DNA from: Balanoglossus misakiensis
Lineage: Eukaryota > Hemichordata
Reading direction: 5' to 3'
Length of the DNA stretch: 64,000 bases
Assembly (NCBI GenBank): GCA_040954595.2
Contig: CM082579.2
Coordinates: 2,046,001 to 2,110,000 of the forward strand
Shown here: positions 28,301-42,200 of the stretch, piece after piece
Layout: each line of letters starts with the position of its first letter
Numbering within the stretch: the stretch's first letter is position 1
Translations under genes and position numbers: made by a program
The notes under the pieces: model-generated
Database searches by the model: none
What the model was told of the DNA's origin: nothing
The model's input: only the letters and a program-made list of their open reading frames with translations

Positions 28301-30172
28301 ACGCTAGCATCAGATTACCAATTTCAATTCACAAGCTGAAAATTGACTCCTGTTGTCGAGTTAAGCCCCAGTACTTACAGATGTAAATTCAAATGCTGTG
28401 CAGTTTACGACTGTCACTAGATATTTTCATTTTTACTGCAATCAATTTTCACGTTCTTATATGAAAGTAATTGCACTATCATTTTTTTCTGCACTGTGAT
28501 TTTAAGCAGTACAAGAAGAGGACTTTATTGACAAGAAAAGTCTATGTGAAATGTGATAAAAAGCATTGTCATGGTGTACTTATGCATAAAATGACTCAGT
28601 TCTCAAGGACGAGGACCTGTTTTAAAGGTATATCTATGTTATAATGCTGCCCTCTCGAGGTGAACATTAAAATCATGTTTACTATGCATCGTCATGGTAA
28701 AGGTCAACTCAATCGCTACATAATGAATGGTTCAGGCGTAGTTCAGATATTGCTTATTTGGTAATCAAATACTTCAATTTAATATACATGTACAATTCAT
28801 GAACTGTAGTGCTTTGAGGGCCACAAGAATGACGCACGTCATACACATCAATACAATAGCTTTCTGATTGCTGAATCTCAAGGATGTGGCAATTAAATAT
28901 GCATACATGTATGAATAGCTAGGTCAGCATGGTAACAGTGATTTATTCAGAATGATACACTAATTTAAATTTGGGGATAAAATCCTGGTTTACTGAGATA
29001 TTTTTGGTAAAATTCAGCGCTTATATCTAGGCCAGAGGCTGGAATATACATGTACATGTATTCACACCCAATAAAACTTCAACTGTTCCATTTATTCTCG
29101 CAGGACAATTGGCTGTCTCAGAAAAACACTCACTGGAATTAAATTCAGATGAAAATGTTCATAACTTGTGAATGAAAGGCTGGTTTAGTAACACAGAACT
29201 AATTTCTTATAATCTGATTTGCACTCACAATCAGCATTTATGCAAAAGATTTAGCCATGAATGTACATGTAGATACATTTTGTAGTGTAACTGTTAGGCC
29301 CAGTGTTTTAATAACTTTAACAAAGGGTTTCATTTAAACAAGCCACAATGATTGGCTATAGATTTCAACTTTCAATGGTAACTGTGGCTAAATTTGCATT
29401 GGTGACTGTATACTTTTATACCTTTAGAATACTTTTATTTGTGTACCTTCTGAAATACATACATGTACGTGTACATGTACATGTATCCACTTCTATTGAC
29501 CATGCACTGTTTTGAAGCATGTCTGCTTCCTCCATTCTACTCATACATGTACTATGAGAGAGGCAAATACAAACACGTACATACACTGTTCATGGCATTG
29601 TACAAAGTCATGACACTGTTTTGCCCAAGCAATGCTAATTTCAGTTGCTTTCACCATGGTAACCACCTCCATTTCTATATCCCTAGTCACGCTACACAGC
29701 TACATTATTTAGCAGTGAAAACTGCAAATGGATTTTTTTCCTTTGATCCCCACCAACTGACCCTTAAAGCAAAACAGTTCACGGACCGACTGTACTTATT
29801 CCGGTATCAATAATTACTGGGGACAGAAGGCAGATACATTGCAGCTTGTTAAAATTCGATATTCCACCTGCAAAATTCTCTTTTCTGTCTGGGCCATGTC
29901 TCCAGGATCTGAGCGATATTATTACATTTTAAAATTTGCTATTTAGCCCCATAAGAGATATATGTCTCCAACAGACGAGATATCTAATTCTTATCACATT
30001 TGAAAACTTCCACTCTGGGAGACAACATGGAGTTGTGTTTAAAAGGCTTTCACCAAAACTTCCTAATTGGTAATGATGGAATTATGTCCACTTCATCGGG
30101 TTCTATATTCTGACCTCAATGACCTTAATGTTTGTACTTTGTGCATGTCACCGGAAGAGGCCATATTCCTTG

Positions 30173-30231
<59 letters not shown>

Positions 30232-33200
30232 GTCTCTTGCATTTCAACAAACCAATTTAGGTGATAAGGACATGTCCTTAACTTATACTATAATAAATCA
30301 ATGCACTAAAAATGCCAGTGTATATGTTTGTCTCATCTGTACATGTCAGTATATGCATATGATTGTCTGTCTGTCTGTCTGTAAGTGTTTGTACATGCAT
30401 GTGTGTGTCTATGTATGCGTGTATGTGTATGTGTAAAAATGCATCTTGTTTTTAATTCTGATTCAATGAGGGCTCTATCAAGAGAACAATACTGAATACC
30501 CCTGACACTGTTGATTTATACTGCTGGAGGCCATAAAAGGCCCTGGCAAACTGATCTATTCTGTACAATTACTGAAAAATATCTTGCTTGAGTGATGTCC
30601 AAGGGTGATAGAATCAGACAGGCGTAAACACAGGCTTGCCAATTTGATGACTCAATGCTGATTGTGAATAGGTAACAACGACTGCAAAGCTGAATGTTAA
30701 TAGCAGATTACAAAGGACTGGCTGGGCCTTTTCCTCTTTCTTTCTCTCTTTTTGCTGAGTTAACAGAATTGCGAACACTACTAGTGTTTGGATCGATCAC
30801 AACGTATGTATGTTCAACACGTTTTTTATGACAGAGTAAGCCAACTGAGTTTCACCAAGAAATTGCACAATTATGGAGATTTAAAGAGGACAATCTGAAG
30901 ACGTTATATTTTTATGTTACACAAAATGATTGTTTCTGCAAACCCATTTAAAAGTAATGAGTTTATTCCATGGAACATGACAGATTAATGATGCTTATTA
31001 TCAATATTCAATTAACTTTTAGTTGGACTGTCTACTGCTACAGTAATCAAGAAAATCATAAAAATGGGCCTTCCAGCAATATCAGGGGGAGTTTGTATAC
31101 ATGTATTTATGCTGTGTATCTATTTCTTATACATCTACACGCAACTTCGAAATTGTGGGAGCAGAGTGGAGCTCTAATGCCCAACTGCAATGACCTTAAT
31201 TCATTCCTTTTTGTGAACAGAGGGATAAAATGAAGCAGAATCAGTGATGACTTTATCCTTTTTGAGTCTAATCACCTGCACGTACAGACACGAAAAGATC
31301 ACACACACACGCGCGTTGCAGACCATCAAGACAGATTTCTTTACACTTTGTGATGACAATGTTTGCACTGAGATTTCCATTTCTTGCATAAAACCCTAAT
31401 GCACACTGACTTCTCGCAAAGTGAAAAGCTGAAATGGAACAACACGTGCCCGGAGGTGATATGGCTTTGTAGCCGGTAAATTGCTTTCTGCTTTTACCCG
31501 ATGGGTTTCTGCAAAATCAATATCTGTTCATGGCAAATGCAGTGGTTCCCTTTTGCGAGTTCCTGATGAAAACTTTGTCAACACAAAACACAGTCCAACT
31601 TGGGCTGAATGCAGTTGGCATCAACTTGCCTTTAATGGATATCAAGTGAGTTCCAAGATGGGAACCTTTCAATTTCGTTATGCCACAAAATCAATAAACA
31701 TTTTTAAGCCAGACTTTCTAAAATTCATCCACACATACATTGTATGGAGACTGTTGGTGGCTCTTTTCTACATCACAATGACCACAACAACATATAATAT
31801 GCGTACTTACTTTATAGAAACATCTAAAAAATCATTTTATAGGAAAATATCAGTATTTACAAGGGTGATTTAGACATTTTCATGCAAAATTTAACCTTTT
31901 GCCATAGAGAATACTGTGGTCATAAATAAAATTACTGACGCAATATTTTATAATTTATTCTCACTGACTCATAGACCTCTTCCCATTCTACATCAGATAT
32001 ATGTTATCGGTATTTGACCTTTTATCTCAAAGTTCAATATATCTCAGCAGAAGCCGAACAAATCACAAATAAACTCCCATCATTTATCTCATCAGCTTCC
32101 TTACACTGGCGTGGCAACCTTTTGCTGAACTGATAATACCCACAATGCACTGCAACAACACGTATGGCAACAGATTTGATAGAATGTGGTTATCAGAAAT
32201 CTTGAAGTGGTGTTCTCGTTTTCTAGTAGTTTCTTGACATTTCACGTCAAACTTTAAGCGCAGCAGGTTCTGGGAATCACACCAACTTATTTGCCTCTGA
32301 TGCCCTGCAGTATGTATACTTGTAGATGTACATGTACATGCACCCAAAAAGACTGACTTACATTGCACTGTGGGTATACAAAGTCTTATCACAGACTGCA
32401 AAATGTCAGTACTCCAATATTGCTTTCCTGTAGCAATGTGAGAAAAGATTTTGGCGATTAATAAAAAATTCACCAGCTTTGAGGCTAGTTTGAGCAAAAT
32501 GACTCAAGCCCAGTCAATATTTCTGGGATTGATAAAATATTCACTAGTTTTCTGAGCTTAGTTTGAGCAAAACTGCTTGCCCCTGAGCTTGGCTAGTGGA
32601 TTTGCTCACTCAATGGAGTCAAACATGAATAATGATTTTAATACAGATTTGGAATTAAATATCAACGAAACAAGCCCAGAAGACGAAGCAGCAAGAATAC
32701 TACATTTCAATTCTTCCATAGTAACATGATGTAATCCAAAATTAGTATTTTAGTATCAGTAATTTTCTCTTATGGATCGCGACAACATTTACAAAATATT
32801 TTATGTCATGTTCGAAGAAATCACTCAAAAAATATAACAAAACAGTAATAAATAAAGGCAATAATTAGGAGGTATATGTGGTTCAAAACTAGAATTTCTG
32901 CAAGAATGCCAGGATCAGAAGACTGATTTCAATATAACAACTGAGCATCTCTGTTGTTGCTATGAAACACACGGGACCAATGTCTTCTGGCTGCTTACAA
33001 ATATGACTCATTATTTAAACAGCTGGAAGACACTTTCCGAACACAAATCTCAGAAGCTTTAACGAGAGTCGTATCATAACTTCTGTCCAACAACCTTGCC
33101 CTCAGCATGAGTATACAACCTTGTCCTTATCAAGACAGTTATATGGAGATCGTTCTGAATAAGCATTGAAACAAGTGTCTTCTGGTATACAAGAGCGCTT

Positions 33201-36200
33201 CAGCTAAGAAGCTATAATGGCGTTTTTTTCATAAGAAGATTGTATGGTACTACCCATTTCATATATGCACTGAAGTTGCAAAGGTAAATGTAATATTGAA
33301 TACATTTAATGATTAGGTTAGTATCAATCAAAATAGACATTGTCAAGATTTACATACTAATGTTGACTTTATCCTACATCATTCGATTACATATGATAAA
33401 TGTATGTAGGTAATCCCAAAACAGAATTACATCCATTTCAATTAGGCACATAGTGTTCATCATGTAAAGATTTCAGTATTAATGTTGAGAACCTGCACTG
33501 AGACATTCCACGCATCTAATACAGTGTACACATGTGTATAGACTCCCTGGAGCTATGACTGTTATAGAACAGCCACAACCCAATAATGATACAATCAGTT
33601 TCTGTAATTCCAATCAGTTTCTGTATGGCCACAGAGGGGAAATGTGACTGTGATGTCCCAAAATGAACCATTACTAGCAACAGACAAATGTAAATTATCA
33701 CCTCTGGTTTGTTTTGTTATTTATGTATGTAACACTGTAATATAATAACTTCTCTGCTTGCCTTGGGCTCAGGATTTTGACTATTAGACGAAAACAAATC
33801 ACCAATAAAACATCCAGTTTTATCTGATTTAATTTGCAATCAGGTAGCCATTATGATTATTTTCTGATAGGTGAATATATATCATGTCTTGCACATTCAA
33901 TTTCTGTTTGTGCCATGAAATATGTAAATGTGTATGGCAAAAAGCAACATTTATATTATCAATTATTTCATTGATAATATACATCGTAATATGGCAATGG
34001 CAATTTCATATCAATTATTTTGACAACTTCTAAAGATTTTAATATAGCAGAGGACACATACAATTATCATTATCAAACCTGCCTTATTTGGGAAAATCAT
34101 TTTAATAGACACACATCTGTAGAATCTAGACAGTCAAAAAGAGTTCACTTGGTTAGAGCAATAAGCTTCAATTTCAGATTACATATTTGCCCACACGACC
34201 TCATTCACTGCGTAGACGGCCTTTATTTCCTCCAAGGACACAGCTTGATGCGGATGTCAACGGGAATAAACACGCAGTTCCACTCTCACTCTCTAACCAT
34301 GACAACACTATGCAGTGTGCATGCAAGATGAACACACGTCCATAATGGAATGATCACACTATTGAAATCCCATAACTTCGATAATTGAATGGAGAAACGC
34401 CAATCTCGTGAATACGTAAGAAACAAGATTGCTACACTCAATCTATTCCACCATGCGCCTTTGTGAATTTTTCTGTTATTCTGTAATCTCAACTTTTTTT
34501 GGCTCTTCCTCCTTTGGTGATTAAACAAATTTCCCCAAAATTCTATCCAAACTATGTCCGAGAACAATACAGCGTTGCGAGTCAAACAGTAGAGTACAAA
34601 TCCATGATGCAGGTCACGTCTCATATTGTTTTAACAGTCACCGAGAGAACGGGCATTAAATTTTGGTGACACCCTAGTTGATACTGTCAAACACAGGTAC
34701 ACGTCTCTTGGTATGACAGGATAACCTATAAATTTGTTTCGATATCAATAAACGTTAAAAAACAGTCCTTTAAGAGAAGAGAGAGATATTCCCAATGCCA
34801 AATGGTCACATCTGAGTTGTTTCTCTTAACCAATGTGGAATTATTCATTGCTAGTCATCCAGACGTTTGTTTATCTTTTACCATATGCAAGTAACCGTTT
34901 TACCCTACAACCAGCATTTCCTCATGGTCATATAAAAGATTGGTACCAGTATCATTCCCACATCCATATTCCAAAAAAATATAGACTGAAAGGGTATTTG
35001 GAAAAACTGTTGTAATTAGTAAATGGGATGGGTTGCCCATATACTGGGACCACTTGACTGAGTATAAAGCTCTCTGGATTTATTTTGCCAATATGTTATT
35101 TGACATTCCATTACAGTTCCTCACAGAACAACCGAATGACATATTGTAGATCAGGTGGACTATTAAGGCAAGGACACGCTCATCAACTTCATCATTCTAA
35201 AAGATCTCATCATCGTTAACAGACAACGTAGACTTTAAGTCCATGATTTGTTTACAAATTCCACACAGATGGTCTGCTGGTTGCATGTTAACTACATCAT
35301 GTCCACATCCTTGTTTGCTTTTGCAAGGATGCACCATCTAGTTGAAAGTAATATTGAAATGTGTCATGTCTTTCACTCTCAGGAAATTCACAGTAGAGTT
35401 TCATCATTTATTGATTAACAGTGATGGCCAATCATTTTTCGGAGTGTGTACAGTTTGTACAGCTGTCACTGAGCTGTGGGTGTGTCGATATATCGGAATG
35501 AGTTGAACTTCCATGATAGGGTTGACATCTGTGTCCACAAAAGTTAAATGGGAAGCAGCAAAACATGCCATGTCTGTGAAATCACACAAGTGTATTGTGA
35601 ATGCGAGTTCCTTGGGGCATGTGTCACTCGACAAATAGCACTAACAACCACAAGCAACACCAACAGATGGGGTGACTTTTACTTTGGAGTGTATTGCTCA
35701 CGTTACCACCAGATGTCATCGATTGGATGCAGTTAGTACATGTGCAGAACCATTGGCATCGATATCTACAAGTGTTTAGCTACATGTACATCTTGCAGTT
35801 GACAAAGCTACTCTACATCTGTGAGGAAATAAAAGGCCATGTACTACCTATCAATAAGATATCCACAGTCAATAACATATCACCCACTGAAAAAACATGA
35901 CTTTCTTTCTTTTGGATGAGGGAGCCATGTGTTGTGTCAACACTATGAGTGTGATTGCATAGTGTTCATGGATTTCAGTTTGCCCATCATCATACATCAA
36001 CCATGAGCTTTTTGTGAAGTTTGAAGACGACAGCATACAAGACGTGTACATGTTTAGCAGTGCTCACACAAGATAATCCTGTCCAGGTGCTTCTTAGTAG
36101 AACGTTAAATGTCAGTGTATGATGACTGTCATAAATCAGAAGTTCAGTGTACACAATTAGTCTGCTCTGAAAAGTACACTAGAACGTACATGTACCATGC

Positions 36201-39200
36201 AAGTACATACATTGGACACACTCTTGGGAATTAGTGAACTTAAAGCTGTCCACAGACATAAAAAAAAAACCCGTTGCCCATTGCATTACTCCCACGCATG
36301 TAGTTTGTTGTGTTGTGCTGTGTTACTTGTATTTTGATATACAATGTACATCATGTACATGTTATAGATACGTATGTGGATACTGAAATGTATCAGGTAT
36401 GCAGATCTTCTCAATTCTCAACTACTCGAGTTCCAGTATAAACAAGCCATTTACTGATCCAACCTGTTGGTGTGGCATTTTGTTCAGATAAAATATTCCA
36501 GAGAAAATGTAACACTAGAGGTGAAACCCACAATTCAAATGGACCATGGTACGTGCATCAGTGACGCTGTAGTAGACAGTAATATTTTGGAGTAGGCCTA
36601 TTATCTCAGCTTGTTAGATGCGGTTGAATCAATTGGTTCTGAATCTGATTCACATGGATGCACATGAATTACATGAGTTACAATTGCACATTACGAAACA
36701 CTGAAGTTGTTTACCATTACATGTTTAATGGCTTGGATGAATGTGCTGAACATTCCAAATTTCTCAGCTAGTTTAGAATCTTTTTCCTGAAATGTGGAAG
36801 TTATAAAAACCATAAGTAGTACATGCAAATAACCATGAAGTAATGGCATTTTGCTTTTTAGTGATTTCTTGAAATGCTTTTCAAAACTCATTTGTCTGTT
36901 TACAGCTTATTTGGATGATGTCAAATAAGTGACATGCAATAAGAGAGTTGTGTATTTGCTTACACATATATGCAAGTCTGTTTTAGAGCAGTCCTAACTG
37001 GTACCATCTTACAGGGAAATTGGGTTAATTGGATGTAACTGTAAACTGCTATTCAGGAAGAGACAGCTAAATCAATGCCCGCACACATAAACTTCCATAA
37101 CAACCCCTAGGTTCCTGTGTTATCTTCTGTGCGGCTCTGAGATTAAGAAGCGTCACAGGATATGCAAGATGAGTATCTTGGCCGCCAGTCAATTGTCAAT
37201 GGACCAAGATTAGAAAGTGCAAAGATGTTAGGTTGGACTCATCAGTACATGTCTTTCCACAATACCTTTGGATTTTAATCTTTAATCAGACGACAATCAT
37301 GATGGTCAAAAAACTAAAATTGAGATTTCTCATCATACAGAGTAGGAGTGAACACATATCAACGGTTAAAAGGTCAGCAACATTGCAATTTGTTTTTATG
37401 GCACAGACGAACGGTGAATATCACTATGAAAATTGACCAAAACAGCCTCCAAACAAATTTATATCTACAAATAACAGGAAAAACAAGTTGAAAAGGAACC
37501 GCATCCCCATTAAATCGCGCTATCTCGAAATCTGCATCACCTTTTGCTGGAGACAGAATCAATTGGGAGCGGGTGACTAGAGGATGAATTTGGCCAGAGG
37601 CAAAAGCAGACTTACTCAACATGGGCAAATCGTAACCACTGCGGAGTAGGATAAAAATCTCTCTAACGAACAAAGTGCATGTCAGTAGCTTTGTACATGT
37701 AAATCCTTGATTGGCATAGTCATCTGCTGGAGTTTTCAACCTGGACCCATGTGGGTGATCACTTGTGAAGCATGCACTAGATTTTCACACAAACTCCTTT
37801 TGACCTGTGCATACATGTAGCTCTGGCAGACAGACAGTGCCTTGATGCCTAAATGAGGAGGAAATATGGGAAATGTGGACCATTTCAACCACAACATTGG
37901 TAACAATTCGAACAAAAATCAAACGACAGGTCTATGTCTTTTAACTCTGTATTCTGTGAACTGTTCCTAATTTGTCAACTTGCAATAAACTAAAGGTACT
38001 CTTCTGTCTATGCAGGGCTTTCATGGTAATGTGGTGAAGTGTTTTGAAGAGACTGGATGTCGACTGCAACACATCAGTGTGTAATCAAGAGAAAACATTG
38101 AGTACTATTGTGGCGGTTTCTCTTTCAGCATTGAAAATTGCAATGTCTCAACACGGTGGGCCTTGTGAGTAATATCATTCGATCTGCCTTGATTATTTCT
38201 GTGATTAGAAACCGATGATTGATACTTTTCCAGACATATTGTTTTTCGCTCGAGTGATGTGAAAGTACATTGGTTCTACATGCATCCAGTACTGCCTTAA
38301 AATGAACACATAAAGTTGGAAGGGCTGAGATTTCGAGGTAACAAGGAGATTGCTTGAGGGGTTCCACATTTACAGCTCAACAACCCTTTGAAGTGAACGG
38401 CATCATGGCTGTTTTCTCAAAACTCAAGAAGTCTTACATGTTTATTCTGTTGAAAATATTCACAAATGACCTTCCTGCATTTTATCCTTTTGTGCTAATT
38501 CTCAGGAAATCTGCTTTGAAACCCTTCCTGACCAACATTTCATCATAACCATCTAACAAGACACATTTGGCCAATTATACCCCTACACTCATACCCATCA
38601 TGATTTTACTTTCAAACCTCCATTGGTCCTTTCAAATAAGCGTATACAAACATATTAACAACCTCTGATTGTGGCTCCACAAACTCAAAATGGTATCTTC
38701 CATTGGCTAAGATTGGAGTATTTTACCGTCAAAAATTTATGTATGAGTGGCAGCTATTAAGGTTTTAATAAATGTATCCTAGATTATCACTTATGCTTAC
38801 TATTAGCGTCCGCTGTGAAGTGATAGCACCAAAACAACAAAAACTTGATTGCAACAAATATTTTATTAGAAAACACAAGTCAACACAAGCATTTTAGCAT
38901 TCAGAACTTTGTAAAAGAAGAATACAAAATATTTAATTGCACATTTACCGGGTGAAGCCAACTATACTGCAGCTCATCCATTGTGCCTGCAGGCTGCTAA
39001 TCTCAGGTTTGGTATATCTCTTCCAATCAGACTCCCACTCAGTATTTTACTAATGAGACACTGCTGAGTTATCCCAAAAGGCAAATCATCTGACCGCACA
39101 TAAGTAGATCAGAGTTTGGGTTTGTTAATTGTAGTAAACTACCTCGGCATCTCGTAACTCCAAATACAGATAATATATTTTACATATATGCACAGAAAAT

Positions 39201-42200
39201 ACCGTAAAATGTACTGTGGCACAATTCTCATTCTGTACTGAATGCGATAATCTTACTGGTCACTGAACTCATGTCTACCTGACGAGACAAACAACACGTA
39301 CTCTATGTTTATTGACTTCATATTGACTGGACGACAATTGATTTGACAGGTATTTAAATATACAAATGTCATTTATTATGTGGGGCAGCAAGGAAGTTTT
39401 CGAAAACATCCTGAATGATTATCACAAGCTAAAATTCTTGAAATTCTTGAAACGATAAACATTTCTCATCACATTATCTATCTTGTTGGTATTTGCTCAT
39501 CAATAATAGATACTGGGGGGAATTCAGAATAAATTCACGTATAAAATAAAAGCAATCTGCGCTAATTTCAGTACAAGCCTCACCTGAACTTCTCATTATA
39601 AAATCCATGATGAATGATTTAGACATGACAGGGTAATGACTATGTTAACCATTATTTAGACTGACAATGCCCCCCTAGAGGATAATTTATAAAATAAAAA
39701 CATGACATATGGATTCTATTATGAGATGCACTTTGGCGACTGATCACAGAGTTGAGATTGATGCACCTCTGATGTGTGTATGCCTCTAATGTAATTTATG
39801 ATTTCATTTTCCTTCATCTCGTAAACCTATGAAATTATCCCTTCCTGAGCTACAGGGTACCCTGGTGTAGAAAAAATACATATGCTATCTGAAAACACAC
39901 ACATGCAGGATTCCTGTACTTTATGCACTATAACATTCTTTGGTTATACATGTACATAAAAAATCTTTGATATCGTCACAGCTGTATCAATAACACACAG
40001 CACTTTGGTGTAATGGATTATCCTCTAGCGTGCCATCATTTTATGTCATGGACATTGTTCATCTAAGGTACACAGATTTACAATTACAAATGGCAATAGA
40101 GTCTTTTTTACGGTCAGACGTCTGCACTGAGGGGAAACTACATACACAGTTATGGAGCTATGTACAGTACAGTTCAATGTGTTCTTTTCTAATTAGCTAA
40201 CATTGGCCTAAAACAAAGCAGTCTGTGGTGCAAGAAAAGTGCTGACTCAGCCCTTTAATCCATATTTCAGTCTCTCTCAACAAAGACTAAGTTCTTGTAA
40301 GTTGTAGCATATTTCTAGAATTGCCGGAAGGGCATGTCAGACAGACCATAGAAACTGATCTCCTGTACAAGTGACGGTTGACTGCAGCAATTAAATGCTT
40401 CCAAGCTATTAATCAGAGACGGAATCAAGTACGCTGTCACGCAAACGGCCAGCTTTGCTGTGGATTGGTCGACGGGAATATAAAAGCGGTGAAATGTCAC
40501 CACTCCTGAATGAAATTTTATTACGTGCCACCCGCAGACCTTGCCAACTTGAAATATGCCACAGCCACTTGACCTCAATCTCATCATTTTCATTCTTCCC
40601 AAGCCGTGGCACATTGACATTGCCGTATAAAAACATCCACACTAGTATTCCGCACTTGCCTTCAATTACACAGAACAATACCGAGAACGCTGGAATGATT
40701 CGACGCCACTAAATGACATCCAAATTACCAACAAAAACTCTTTCTTGTGTGTAATTGGCTATTAAACCTCTGAAACCATTACACGTAGAGCCTGATGAAT
40801 TTGTACCTGAACAAACTGACTGCTCCTTATATCATTCATGAATTCACACTCAAAAATATTCCCACCTCAGCAGGATGCTTTCAAGATAATTAGTGGGCCT
40901 GTTGGGGGTCAAACATATTTCTCTTCAAATCTGACATGTCTGCAATACTGTCAAGATTTAAAAATTCAAAGAGAAATATCAGGTGTTAGATGGTGCACTT
41001 GTATGGCAAGTTTATGAGAAATACATTTGTAGGATTGTGTGTAAATACAACAGACTATCAGCATCTTTTATTTGGGCACTTTACAAGTCACCTGTGCTAC
41101 AGATAAGGAAGCCAAACCAGCAACAGCGAAAATGGTTTTCTATGCGCAAACACACTGTGAAGCCACAGCATGCATTACCATGGCAATCTGGCGTTAAGTC
41201 ACTTGCCACGACCTCAAAACACACACATGCATCAAGATCAAACCCACCAAGCCGCGATTCCATCCATTACAGATTCCGTCCACACGTCAAAAAGATCACT
41301 GAATTCTAATGAAACGGATTGGCGCTTTTATGCTCTTTTCGGCAAAGTGCTAAAAGGAATTACAAAGAATGTTTCACTGACTACATGTATGTCTTAATAA
41401 ATGAAAGATGTTTGATTGATGACAGTGGGGTGATGATGGATTTTCTTGTATAATATTAGGACAGCGAGAATTACTGACAGTTCAAGAACTAGACACACAC
41501 CTGCTGCCAAATTCAAAATTATCATCGCTAAGTGGTTAATCCATTTCAGAGCCTCTTCTATTAATTTATTCATTGAAATGGACCATGCTTCACCATCATT
41601 CCCACTAACCACGGATTTCACTCGCATAATTTGGAAACAATCCCAAGTTCATTCCGTTAATAGATTGATCTGCTCCTTACTCAGGAATTATTTATAATTT
41701 TCTTTAATTGCTTGAATATGCCATCCATTGAAGATTTACATAATCAACTGGCAGATCGGCTAATTGACCACTTGATCGATCCAGCCACAGATTAGACTGA
41801 TGGCAACGCTGGCCTCTGACTCTAAAGCATATATTTACATTAGCCGATCACTCTGTCATCAGATTTGGCTGATAAATGTGTATTCCAAAGGTAATTTACT
41901 CATCATCTTCAGATCAGAATTGGGATTGGAGAAATCTGACATTTTATAAACTACAATCAGAGGTTGATAATATGGTTGTGTATTTCAATGGACAAGGTTT
42001 GAAAGTAACATCATGAAAATAATGCAAACAAAAATGGCAGCTATTGGGGCTTTAACAGCGTATTCAAACTACAGAGACACACTGTGTTGCATACTAATAC
42101 AAGCCAGGCCAGGCTGATGATAAAATGCTTTTCCTGTACTATTTGATCAAGTATCACAGCGTTGCATTTCCATGGTTACGATCATCCCCCGATGCTCTCG

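Noticed and set aside
30067-30264. Frames with long poly-His or poly-Ile
   Set aside because: They are translations of the (ATC)n microsatellite. The same holds for the frames over 19854-19877 and 54980-55025.
31481-31873. 130-codon plus-strand frame in intron 1
   Set aside because: It has no domain, no codon bias and no splice context, and is compatible with chance in 23 kb. The 138-codon frame at 45298-45714 was dropped for the same reason.
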